NCBI GenBank assembly: GCA_949358305.1
Contig: CASHSZ010000040.1
Coordinates: 1-52,000, forward strand
Direction of reading: 5' to 3'
Origin: Strigamia acuminata
Lineage: Eukaryota; Arthropoda; Chilopoda; Geophilomorpha; Linotaeniidae
Length of the DNA stretch: 52,000 nucleotides
A program made the position numbers and the translations under genes. Positions 33,318 through 44,140 of the stretch are shown here, piece by piece. The notes beneath the pieces were generated by a model that was given only the letters and a program-made list of their open reading frames with translations, made no database searches and had not been told where the DNA came from. Position 1 is the stretch's first letter. Every line of letters begins with the position of its first letter.

Positions 33318-36300
33318 ATGGAAGCGGGAAGTTTATGCTCGGTCGCGTCTCCGCAGGTAAATTTGGGCGGCTTTTACGAATTTTTGCGATATTTTTGTCA
33401 ATGAATCGCGTCCGTGGTCGTACGTGTGCACACATGTGGTCGTCGAACAACGCGCATGGATTTTTGTGTTTGGTCGCGGGAGTGTACGTGAGTGAGCGTT
33501 TGCGGTGTAACGTGGATGATTTTTACCCGATCGACGGCGAACGAGGTTTATTAAAATTAGACGAATGTATACATTTTTTATTTATTGATTTATACACGAT
33601 TCATCGATTCATATGCACACGTGTATACCGTATTGGTCCACTCGTTGCCACGCACCGTCGTCGAGCACGGATTTGTGGTCGTTTTCAAATCGCGCGTTTA
33701 GAGCGGAATATGCCGACACAAACGAAAAATGTTTTTATTTTTATTTTTATTTTTTATTTTCTCTCCCTTACAGACATCCGACGCAAACAAAGAGACGGAA
33801 GGTGGGAAGATGGAAAATGAAAAATTAGAAACCGAGGAGGGGTCAACCGAAGTTGCAACCACGATGACGGTGAGTGGAAAAATTGTCTCACGATTAACAA
33901 TATTATTATTATTATTATTATTGATGAAAAATAGATAAACAAACACATAAATAAATAAATATTTCTGCCTAATTCGCGAAATAAAAATAGAAAATAATTT
34001 ATTTATTTCCGCGCGGACATTAAAAATTGATTCATATCACGTGTAAAAATTTCATTTTTTTAAATTTAATTTTTTTGTCCCATTTATGCGCGATCTCTTA
34101 TCTGTGCCAATTTTAAGCAATGACAAACGGTCCCGATTCTCCAACCATTTAACAGCATCGAATGCCAATTGCAAAGTAGTGATCAAATTTTTCTTCCGAC
34201 AATTAAATCTGAGATCCGTGGAGAGGGGCCACGTCGGGATAGGAATAAATTCTAATATCCGCGTGGAAATGGGCACGGTCCGGGGTACGGACCCGCTATT
34301 TTCCATTTTTCTAAACTTTCTTTGTTTTATTTTATTTTATTTATTTATTTTTTAAACGCTGATTTATTCATACACATTCGTATCGTTCCAGGACACGGAA
34401 CCGCACGTGGACGAGAGGTTGGTCACTGTGGAAGCGTCGACGGCGGTGAGTGAAAGAATTGGCCCATAATCAAAATTAATTTTGCGAGGATAAGCTTTCG
34501 TTGCTGGTTCTGGCGCGATCGACGCAATTGTGACCCATTCTCCCATGTTTGTGCGCGCGAAAATACGCGAACACGCGCGTCCAATTTTTTGTCGTTCGAC
34601 GCCCCGCGTCTCAATTTGTTTTACGTGTCCACTCCCTTCCCTCCCCCCCCCCCATCCCCCCCCCCATTTTTTTTTTTCTTTTAATTGATTTTTCTTTTTC
34701 TTTTTCTATTTTTATTCATTTTTTTATTTTTATTTTTATTTTTTGTTTTTATTTTTATTTTTTTATTTATTATATTTGCTCGTTTTTAATCAGGCCACAA
34801 TGGACACATCTCGACGACGTCCAGTGGAGTCGATTCTGGACGACTCGCAATCGCAACCAACAGAGCCGATGCTGGAGGAATCCCAAGACACGGAATTCAG
34901 CGAGTCTCAACCCTCCGAGTCCAGGGTGGTGTTGTACCACGAAAGGCTGGTGGAGAGGGTGGTGGAGAGGCGGGTGGATAGGCTGATAGAGAGGCGGGCA
35001 ATAATGGAGGCCATCGTTGGAGATGCAGGGACGGTGAGTGAATTAGAATTAGAAAAATAGAAATTATACACCGTATATCTCCAAATAGTGCATCCACACG
35101 CTATCTGGGGACAAATTTTCTCATGTGTACGATCAGAGGCCCGCGCGCGTTATTCGTGAACTAAAATTGTCCCACCGAAGACACGTGTACAAATCGAGGA
35201 TACCGTTTATCTGTAAATAGCGCACCCGTGCGCTATTTAAAAATAAATGGTCCCGTGCGTTATTAAAGACCTGCGCTTCAATTCAAACAAACATGAAAAA
35301 TTATAAGATTACGAAATTCGTCAATATTTAACAAAATTAACCAATTTTTTTGTCAAATTTGGTCAAAATTTAGTCAATTTCCATCAAAATTCGTCAATTT
35401 TCAACAACATTTCGTCAATTTTTTAACAATATCTTCGGAGACTTGACTATTGGTCCCGCGCGTAACGACGATCATGTTTCGGAAACGTAACAATCGGCCC
35501 CATGCGCTATACGGGACCCACACGTTATTCACAAAATCCGCATTCATCCCCACGCCTTAAAACAAGTCCGCGCGCTATCAAAGACCCGCAGAGTAATCAC
35601 AGATATACTGTATACAGTATATGCATTTTTTTTTCTGTTTTGTTTCTTTTTCTTTTCAATCCGTTTGAATATTCACATTTGCTTGTTTCCTGTCAGGCCG
35701 CGTCCGAAGTCATGTCGAACGTCTTGTTTCGAGTCGCACAATGCATCGCGTCTTCCGGGGCACCGGACCATGAACCCGCAACTGCAACGGTAGGCTAAAG
35801 AATCAAAGTCGAGTTTACAAGAGTGTTCTTGACTCTCATGTTTCCGACACGATCGGCGCAGACGAAATGTGAAAACGACCAACCAACGCGCGTCATCTCG
35901 AGTTAGGCGCGCACATCAAATGCGTGCTCTTTACCGACACATTTAATGTCAGGGTCTATTTAAATTTAATTCATTTATTGGTTAATTTTTTCCTTTTCTT
36001 TTTTTTAGTACAAGTTAGTCATTTTAATTGTGGGCGTCTTTTTGGCCCCCTTTTTTCATTTTTATTTATTTATTTATTTATTTATTTATTTTTTAATTAT
36101 GCACACATTTGTAATTATATTTACTCGTTTCTTACCAGGACGGACCCAACGACGACGGTGCCTTGGACCTATCACAAAGCACGGGGCATTCCGTGTGGTC
36201 ATCGAGCCTGCCACAAACGTGAGTTCCACGCGCTCTTCGGGTCTTGCACGCAACGTCTCACAATTTATTTATTTATTTTTTTTTTTTAGAGAAACGGATG

Positions 36301-38262
36301 GGACGGCGGATGAGATTGTGGGGGGGGTTGTGGATGAGATCGTGGAGGAGGTGGGGAAGGCGAGGGCGGCGGAAGAGACTGTGTCGGAGACGGAAAAGGA
36401 GATGGCGGTGGAAGAGACTGTGTCGGAGACGGAGAAGGAGAAGGCGGTGGAAGAGACTGTGTCAGGGAAGGAGGTGGAGAAGGAGACGGTGGTGGAAGAG
36501 ACTGTGTCGGAGACGGAGAAGGAGAAGGCGGTGGTAGAGACTGTGTCGGAGACGGAGAAGGAGAAGGCGGTGGAAGAGACTGTGCCGGAGAAGGAGGTGG
36601 AGAAAGAGATGGCGGTGGAAGAGACTGTGTCGGAGACGGAGAAGGAGAAGGCGGTGGAAGAGACTGTGTCGGAGACGGAGAAGGAGAAGGCGGTGGAAGA
36701 GACTGTGTCGGAGACGGAGAAGGAGAAGGAGACGGTGGTGGAAGAGACAGTGGAGGAGATGGGAATAGTGTGGCCGGAGATGGAGGTGGAGTTGGAGAAG
36801 GAGAAGGAGACGTGGAAGGAAACGGCGGTGGAAGAGGCAGTGGAGGAGAAGGAAAAGGAGAAGGAGACGGCGACGGAACCGAAGAAGAGGAAGTGTGTGA
36901 GGAAAGGGGGTGCGAAAAAGAAACGGAAGACCGTTGAGAAGGTGGAAAAGGAAGTATTCGAGGTAACGTAGTAACTGACCATTTTATTTTGACAATCAAC
37001 GTGATCGCGTTCCAATTTGAAATTGAAAAGCGATCACGTTGATTTGACGTAAATTAATAATTCCCGCGCGCGCACTATAATTTAACCCGCAAATTTAATT
37101 TGCCGCGCGCGCATTGAGCGGATTGATCGTATGAATCCGACCCGCGCACAAACTTGGATTCGACATGCAATATCGTATATTTATTTGCCCGTCTGTTTGT
37201 TCGTTTATTCATTTATTTATTTTTTTTTTTCTCCAGTCGTTGCCCAGCACATCAGGGTGCACTTGGACGATGCCAAGCGTTGTGACGGTCCCGTCGTCAC
37301 CAGACCTGTCACCGCCGCGGTCGCCACCACTTCAACCAACGGCGACATTAGGCAAAATGCCTTTAATGTGCCCCGTCGTGAGGTTGGAACGGCTGCAGTT
37401 GCCGATCCTCACACCAATGCCACGTCCTGTCATGTCGGCGCCGTGCCCGGTTATGTCGACGCCGTGTTTCACCGTGCCACCATCTGAGCCCATCGCCCCC
37501 CCGCCGCCGCAAGAACAGCAACTGGCGCGTGTCATCGCCAAGCCGCGAAGATCCGCGTCGAAGCGGCCCGCATCACCGTTATGGGAACCCGCGTCGAAAA
37601 GGTCGGAGACTCGAGTCACGCGGTCGACGGAAAAGGTAACCTGTCTGGTCTATTTGTCTTTGATCGTTTGTTCAATCGTTCCTTCCATTTCTTTCAGATA
37701 CGAAAGGCATCTGCATCCCAGGGCTCGGTGGTGCCGTCTGGCAGGGCAGGACCGAGTGGGCTTCCGTCCAACCTTCCGTCCAACTTGTCGATGGAGTTGG
37801 ATCGACGGTTCGAAGAGTTCCAGAAATGGGTGCTCCGGAAGGTGGGGGAGGTGGAGACGGGGGCGGTGCCAACACGGCAACGACGCCAGGGTGGAGGGAA
37901 AGGAAAGAAGGGAGAAAAACTCCGGACAGAGGGCGGGAAGTCGTTCTATTGTGCTCTGTGCGCCAAACAACCGGGTAATGAGAAACATACATTTGCTTAT
38001 TTGTTTGTTTGTTTATTTTTTGTCTAATTTTTATTTTTTTTTTATTTTTTTTTTTTCCTTTCCCCTCCCGCGTACCTTAGGGGTGTCGAAATACGGATAT
38101 TTCAGCGAGGACGCGTACCGCCATTGGCGCCAACATCACCACCTAGACGCAGTTAAGCGCGAGGATGAAATCTCCAAGAGAGTCAGGAAGCATCTGCGGG
38201 ACTATTCGCGTAGACCCGATCTCCTGTTGCCGGTGGGTATTTAATCAATTAGTCGATTCGTT

Positions 38263-38293
<31 letters not shown>

Positions 38294-39304
38294 TTAATTT
38301 ATTTATTTATTTATTTATTTTTTCCTCTGTTTCCTAGAAGTTGAAAAAAATGCACAAGGCCCTGAAACGGTGCCCATTCTGCATTGCGAGGCCTGTGGTT
38401 GACCGACTAGAGGACCACTGGTTGGTCAAACACAGATATCGCATTGCATGGGCACCGGGGATGGGAGAGGGAGAGGGAGAGCGCGTCGGAGACAACGACG
38501 ACGACGACGACGACAACGACGGTGATTCGGCGTCACGTTCATCATCTTTTCAACGAGGCGATGCGCAGGGAGAGGAACGGGTGTTGCGATCGAGGGTGGT
38601 TCCCGTCGCGGAAGGGGGCAGCGAACCCAACAGCGATCCCAACTATTGGGACGATAACCACGAAATGAAAATCTTTCGCGACGGGAGCATGCGGTTCTCC
38701 ATTCATTCGCTTACTCTCCTGCTCTTTACGATACGGGCTCAGGTTCAGGCGGAACAAGTATATATATTTTTATTTTTATTTTTATTTTTATTTTTATTTA
38801 TTTATTTATGTATATATTTTTTTTATTTTTTATTTTTTTTTTTAGTATTGGGGCGATCCCGACATCAAGACCCACTTACTCCGGATGCTGGGGATGTTAA
38901 ACCAATGGAACGACATGTCGGTGAGTGAATCTACCGCGCGCGTCTACGTCGACACTTTTCGGATATTGATTTTCCCGTTTTATTTGCAGAATAAAGATTT
39001 CTCGTTCGTTGATGAGGTGCTGATGAAGGAGAGGTTTGTCGTCGTCGGCGAGCCCGAGAACGACGAAGGAGAGGGGTGTGGAGAAGAGAGACGCCGGGAA
39101 GAAGAGCGTGAAACAGGTGAAAGGTGTGAAGAGGAAAAAGAAGACGACGAAGATTACAGAAACTCTGAATTTGAGGACGATGCGGAAAGTGATGAGGACG
39201 AAGACGAAGAAAAGAAACTGGCGAGGAAGGAGAAAGAGAAACGGGCAAGGAGCAAGAGAAAGAGGAAAGGAAAGGGAAAGTCGAGCGCCGGAAAGAAAAA
39301 GTGA
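33318..39304 (+). CDS. 970 aa protein: charged repeats, Pro/Ser-rich region, double zinc finger, acidic-basic tail; 13 exons
   Basis: Exons: 33318-33356, 33774-33869, 34392-34445, 34794-35033, 35697-35789, 36139-36218, 36290-36962, 37237-37635, 37698-37974, 38081-38232, 38338-38757, 38846-38920, 38990-39304. All borders are GT-AG and the frame is open to TGA. Regions: acidic Ser/Thr-rich start; helix HERLVERVVERRVDRLIERR (about 112-131); about ten EETVSETEKEKAV-type repeats (about 228-350); basic KKRKCVRKGGAKKKRK; Pro-rich segment (426-558); a short helix FEEFQKWVLRKVGEVE; finger 1 (C643, C646, H665, H669); finger 2 CPFC (C713, C716, H728, H733); acid run; Glu/Lys-rich end. The double finger matches the 110 aa gene at 10968. 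A nuclear location is likely from the basic patches. The function is unknown. Confidence 0.75.
36370..36750 (+). repeat. In-frame coding repeat of ~39 bp
   Basis: About ten copies of GGTGGAAGAGACTGTGTCGG plus AGACGGAGAAGGAGAAGGC lie inside exon 7 of the 970 aa gene. They encode EETVSETEKEKAV with variants carrying KEVEKE or KETV inserts. All changes keep the frame. Confidence 0.85.
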
Positions 39305-40308
39305 ATTCGCCTAATCTGCTCCTCAAATGTACGAATACATGTTTTAAATTTAATTTTAATTTATTTCACTCCTTTAAAACTCGTTCTTTTTTTACAGACA
39401 AATGGGCACGTCGGTGTTTGATAGCGACGCAATCGTGTTGTTCGTTGTTCGAGCGCATCATTTTTCGGCACCCCCAATCACAACGATGTCTTCTCTCGCA
39501 CACGTGGAATGTGGCAGCCTCGTCCACGTCGAGTCTGGTTCGAGTGGACTCTGACAAAACAGCGAAGCTACTCGAATTCTCGACGTCAGTGTGTTTGGTG
39601 TCGTCGTTGTTTCGGTCACACGAGTGGCGCCCTCTTCACGTCCGCGCGGAGAAACGCTAAAAATTGCGGACAGCGTTCCAAAACAATCAACGGTCATTCA
39701 CAGCGAATTACTAATCTGACAATAATTTCTGTGTTCTTGGTGTTGTTTTTGATTACGGTGTTGTTCTTTTTAACAATCAAGCATGGTTCTGCGTTTAAAA
39801 CACACCGATTTTATTTCTTTTTGTGCTTGTTTGTTTTTTTTTTTTTTTTTTTTTTTTTAATTTTATTAGATTTCAAACAAACAGTTTTCCGGATCGAAAC
39901 TAATTTTTTTTTTGCTTATATTTAATACTTCTGATAAAAAATAATAATTTATATTTTTCTGAGTTTACAACTTGCAGTTTTATTTTAGTTTTGGTGTGGT
40001 AGCATTTAATATTTGCGTGTTTGTTTGTTTGAATCTCGATTAGTCTGGTATAAAAGATGTTATGTTATGTTTGTTTATTTAATGCTGAATTTTAACAATA
40101 TTGATTTAAAAAAATAATCGATAGATAATTTAACATGTGCATGTTAATTACAAACGAGTTTTAATGATTAAATATGATTATGAAAATTAAAATTAAAATT
40201 GAAAACGATTTGAAAAATTAAAAATGATTTATTCACAAAAAAATAAAGAAATATGTATATATATATATAAAAACGAGTTGTTTACAAAAAAAAAAGGAAA
40301 AAAAAAAA
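39305..40308. other. 3' region of the large gene and gap
   Basis: Apart from the thymidine-kinase-like fragment at 39458-39540, this holds a T22-class tract (about 39836-39859), AT-rich sequence and a short TATA run near 40255-40270. No complete gene is seen. Confidence 0.45.
39458..39540 (-). pseudogene. Thymidine kinase 1 fragment (decayed second copy)
   Basis: Reading leftwards, the frame ends REDIVVIGGAEK and then TGA. It corresponds to EEDVVVIGGAEK of the complete kinase at 18377-18934. At the DNA level about 30 of 34 positions match (GAAGACATCGTTGTGATTGG against GAAGACGTCGTGGTGATAGG and onward). Upstream, DEAATF resembles GEAAF of the kinase but in another frame, so at least one frameshift is present. 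The second zinc pair is missing. It is a remnant, not a gene. Confidence 0.5.
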
Positions 40309-40725
40309 TTAAAAATTAAAGTGACGAGTTGCCATCTCGGCCGCGAACAAAGTTGCCCGTCGCACCTCCTCGGCTGCTTCGGATGAGGCTACGGCGGCAT
40401 CGACAGCCTCTTCAATGGCGGCCACGACGTTGGGGTCAGTGACGTTGGCCGACGCGACGACCCCTGCCACCGCCGCCACCGACTCCCGAGTCGCTCTGAC
40501 CGACTGCGACAGAGTCATGGCCGCTGCGGCAGCCGCCGTGGCCACCATGCTCAAAGACAACGCCGGGTCCCGCACTTGGGCGGCAAACTCAACCGACCCG
40601 GTCGCGCGCGCAGTTGCACGCGCGCGTCCTTCCGCCTCCGCCGACGCACGAAGTGCCGCAATTCGATGTCGCATTATCGGCGGCCGTGGTGGCGGCGGAA
40701 GGCTGCAACAAAGAATAAATAAATA

Positions 40726-40764
<39 letters not shown>

Positions 40765-40942
40765 CGACCAATCGTGTCAATTTGCAATTTACTCACCTCG
40801 GTTGGGCGTCGCGTCTAAGTGCGAACTGCTGAGGGCGGGGTAGGGGCGACGCCCACATCTCGTTAATCGAGGGGACACCCCTCCACGCCGCCCTACCCCG
40901 TCCTCGGATTCGACGCGATCGTTCATCATCACTGTCTGCCAT
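40309..40942 (-). CDS. Ala-rich helical protein, 2 coding exons, 179 aa
   Basis: Coding exons, reading leftwards, are 40942-40797 and 40702-40309, joined in phase 2 and open to TAA. Exon 1 is Arg/Gly-rich (DDERSRRIRGRGRAAWRG) and then Pro/Gln-containing. Exon 2 starts with LPPPPRPP and continues as an Ala/Val/Glu-rich segment (SVRATRESVAAVAGVVASAN, AIEEAVDAAVASSEAAEEVR), predicted to be almost entirely helical. There are no cysteines and no recognised domain. The acceptor TTTCCTAG abuts the ATG. The upstream intron is TTTATTTA-rich in the sense direction. An RGR-rich start suggests nucleic-acid contact, but this is inference. Confidence 0.6.
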
Positions 40943-40965
40943 CTAGGAAACAAAAATATAAAAAA

Positions 40966-41030
<65 letters not shown>

Positions 41031-41520
41031 ATAGATAAAAGATAATAAAAGTTGAACGAAATAAGCGGAGAAGAAACTTGAGTCGAAGCTGGGATGCATG
41101 TTGACGGAACATATAAACCCGATGTCGGCAATAACACTGCACCGAGGATGATTTAACAACTTGAAATTGGAAATTCTGTTTTGAATTTTTAAATTTACCG
41201 TCTATTTGTTTGTTATTTTGATTGATTTTGTAGTGTTTTGTTTTGCGTTGTTCGGTCAGGCTAGATTGGACGTTGGTTTTCGAGTTATTGTGCCACAGTT
41301 GTTGCCGAAATCTGGTATGTATGTCGCGTTCCGTCAACACGGAGGCGAGAAACACTCGCTACGCTTCATCGCGCCCGTCTGTCTAATTATTTGTTTGTTT
41401 GTTTGTTCGCTCCTCCTCAAATTCGTCTATCGAACAATTGTTCAAACCCTCGATCGATAAATTGCCGAATTGATTCAATTCGGACAAATTCCCTCCGGAA
41501 ACAATCGATTGTTTACTTAC
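40943..41520 (-). other. Predicted 5'UTR intron of the Ala-rich gene, with TAAA microsatellite
   Basis: On the minus strand the donor GTAAGTAAAC begins at 41520 and the acceptor TTTCCTAG ends at 40943. A (TAAA)n array at about 40970-41033 gives a long TTTA tract near the acceptor in sense. The frames through it are intron readthrough. Confidence 0.45.
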
Positions 41521-41880
41521 GGTAAATGCGCGAGTCGAGGTGCGATACCGGGATGCCAATGATGCTTCGTTTGCTTCGCTGTGGTTAATGGTTCCGACAC
41601 CGGGTTAAACGCGTCGCTAGCGTCGCGCGTATACAACCGCGCGTGTTTGAAAAATAAAATGGGTGAAAATTAAAGAAAAAATATTTATTGGTGAATTATT
41701 AAAATAATTGATAAATTAATTAATTAAAAGAAAAAGAAAAAGAAAAAAAAAATAAAATAAAATAAAATAAAATAAAATAAATAAATAAGTTTGGCCGTTG
41801 CCGCCATCTGTCGCGTGGACTCAACCACTCACTTGCTCACACTCGCTCACTGTCGACCAACCGTGTGAGAACGTTAAAAG
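41521..41880. other. Divergent promoter region between the Ala-rich gene and coiled-coil gene 3
   Basis: The two genes point away from this region. An (AAAAT)n/(AAAT)n array lies at about 41740-41790. CATCTGTCGCGTGGACTCAA and GCTCACACTCGCTCAC follow, just before the leader donor at 41881, and resemble the region upstream of 20797. Confidence 0.4.
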
Positions 41881-42369
41881 GTAAGTTAACCATTTCACAT
41901 ATTCACATACACACATACACACACAAAACTCGCCCACCCGCACTCCTAAATGCACGTCCAAACACGCGCCCAAACGCATATCCACGTGGAATTTGGCGAG
42001 CCACGCGCGTAGCCATTTTTTATTTTTCCGCCCCACGTTGTTGTTGTCGCCGCCAACAGAAACCAAGCGATATTGAGTTTAACGTCTCGCGCGGGGTTTT
42101 CGTTTTCTCTTTTTTCGGGAATTCCCGGTTCCCAGTACCGGAATAGCGTCTTTTCTTTCTTTTTCTTTTCGTCATAAATTATCGTTTTTATCAATTTTTT
42201 AGTCAGTCAAAAGTGGCCATTCTCGTCATTGAAATGTAATAAAATATAACGTTTCGTTGACAAAAATGGCGTCTCGATTTCCAGGTTCCCGACATTAAAA
42301 CCATAATCCCGCGTGTTTTGTTTTCACTTTATTACTTTTTTTTTTTTATTTTTTTTTTTTTCATGGAAG
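41881..42369 (+). other. Predicted 5'UTR intron of coiled-coil gene 3
   Basis: The donor GTAAGTTAACCATTTCAC and the acceptor TTTTTCATGGAAG (after a long T tract) match those of the paralog at 20797-21503. Five bases (AAAAA) remain before the ATG at 42375. Confidence 0.5.
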
Positions 42370-42374
42370 AAAAA

Positions 42375-42924
42375 ATGGAATCCACCATGTCGTCTCCTGT
42401 CTCCATTTTGCAGTGCGTCGACTATACGTCGCCGCCGTCGACGATCAGTTGTTCCCCGCCGCCGTCGACGATCATTTGTTCCGGGGCGTCTAATAAACGT
42501 CGCTCGGTGGATTCGAAGAAAGCGGGCACTCCCGCAAAAAGAAGAAGGGTCAGTATTCTATCAAAATTTTCGCCCACCTATTTATTTGTGTATTCGTTAA
42601 TTCTCTTTCCTCGTTTTTCAGAGGTCGCTCTTGACACCAAGGACACCAGGTGCCAGGAAGGTGGAGAGAATAGTTGCGGACAAGATTGAGAAGGCGGTGA
42701 TGAAAAGGATGGGGAGGATCGAGAAGACGGTGGCAAAAGGATTCGAGGAGATGATGGCAAGAATGGAGAGAGTTGTGTTGGGTATGGAAGCGAGGTGGCG
42801 AGAGCGCCTGGAGAAGATCGAAGAGGAGGAGGAAAGCGAAGGCGATGGAGAAGAAGATTGCGACGGGAGGGGAAAGGATGCCGGAAAGACTATCAACGAC
42901 AGTGATGGTTCGATGGAGTATTAG
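42375..42924 (+). CDS. Coiled-coil acidic-tail protein, family copy 3, 158 aa
   Basis: Exons are 42375-42548 and 42622-42924, phase-0 intron, ending in TAG. The start at 42375 was preferred over an in-frame ATG at 42363 because the paralog at 21509 has its acceptor at the homologous place. Exon 1 is Ser/Pro/Cys-rich with a tandem word (SPPSTISCSPPPSTIIC) and a basic end (NKRRSVDSKKAGTPAKRRR). Exon 2 starts RSLLTPRTPGARK, then a helix (VERIVADKIEKAVMKRMGRI, MMARMERVVLGMEARWRERL) and an acid tail ending NDSDGSMEY. The exon layout and ending match the copy at 21509-22103. A dimeric coiled coil is likely. The function is unknown. Confidence 0.65.
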
Positions 42925-43045
42925 GGGGGGGGGAGGGGGTGCGCCTAAAGGAACAAAACTTTATTTGCTGTTCAGTTTATTCATTTATTCGGTTCATTCG
43001 TCCATTTATTTATTTATTTGTCTGTTTTGCAATTGTTTCACTTCG

Positions 43046-43079
<34 letters not shown>

Positions 43080-43365
43080 TTTTCTCTTTCCTTTTTCTCA
43101 AATTATGGAAAAAGTTTGTAGAATTTTATTTTCGTTCGGTCCATTAAACTAATGCATTCGATCGATTCAGTGTGACATTTTATTAAATTTGAATAAAAGA
43201 TGTGAAAAAATGGATAAAACGCAATAATCGCGCGCGTGACCGAGCGCCTAATTGCGTGACCGTGACTATCCGCTTCCGTCACCGCTCCGGGAGGTTTTCC
43301 GATCTTGTACGACATAGTAGATGGATGTGGCGTTGGTGGAACCCTTCAAAAATTTAAAAAAAAAA

Positions 43366-43410
<45 letters not shown>

Positions 43411-43419
43411 ATAGATAGA

Positions 43420-43470
<51 letters not shown>

Positions 43471-43720
43471 AATATCATAGAGAAACAAAACAGATGAGAG
43501 ATCCGTTCGTCGTTTAGTTACGACGACTGAATAAGTAGTTTAAAACGTAAATAAATTAAATAAAACCAAAAAAAAAATAAGTAAATAAATAAAAGGGATC
43601 AAATCTTTCGACCCCTCCCCCCCCTCCCACAGGCCCTGGGGAAGGGAGTATGTGTAATGGCACGTACACATCGTCTTTTTTGAATATTTATCCCGTAGAT
43701 ATGAAGAAGATCGACTGAAA
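42925..43720. other. Gap with microsatellites
   Basis: A G-run lies near 42926-42938 and a (GT)n tract at about 43052-43079. An (AAAT)n array runs about 43370-43470. No gene is seen. Confidence 0.55.
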
Positions 43721-43724
43721 CGAA

Positions 43725-43805
43725 AATTCGGGAGAGTCGAGACTCGAACCCACGACCCACGACTCCGTAAGGCGGGTGACTACCCACTCGACCACCTGGG
43801 CCGAC
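43725..43805 (-). repeat. tRNA-derived SINE head, second copy
   Basis: On the minus strand, GGTGGTCGAGTGGG (A-box-like) and GTGGGTTCGAGTCTCGACTC (B-box-like) align with the plus-strand element at 22418-22492. The cloverleaf is not closed. The body may continue left to about 43600. A (GTT)n array at about 43829-43907 flanks it. Confidence 0.6.
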
Positions 43806-43843
43806 GATAAAAGGTCGCCGTTATCGGTGTTGTTGTTTGTTGT

Positions 43844-43906
<63 letters not shown>

Positions 43907-44140
43907 TTTTGTTTGCAATTAGTGTCACTAGGTATCGCGTCATAGCGCCGTAGTGTCACGACATTTCAGTTCGCCGCGCACGTGTGGCTGCCCCCTCGCT
44001 CGACGGCGTCACACAGCGAGTGGTCCAACTATTCTACTTTCCCAACAACCGGAAACTCGTGGCACAACGAACCAACATTGATGTTGCCACCACCATCGTC
44101 GTTTTATTCTCTCAGCGGTGTCGAAATTGTCCGTTTTCAG

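Noticed and set aside
36269-37015. Long minus-strand frames rich in Ser/Val or Pro/Ser opposite exon 7
   Set aside because: They are the mirror of the Glu/Lys repeat on the plus strand. The plus-strand exon has matching splice sites and phase; the minus frames have none.
39509-39925. Plus-strand frame with a hydrophobic stretch resembling a membrane protein
   Set aside because: The hydrophobic part is translated from a poly-T tract, and the region is 3' flank plus a decayed thymidine kinase fragment.
42363-42374. Upstream in-frame ATG as start of coiled-coil gene 3
   Set aside because: The matching paralog at 21509 has its splice acceptor at the homologous position, so this ATG probably lies within the leader intron. 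It is kept as an alternative only.
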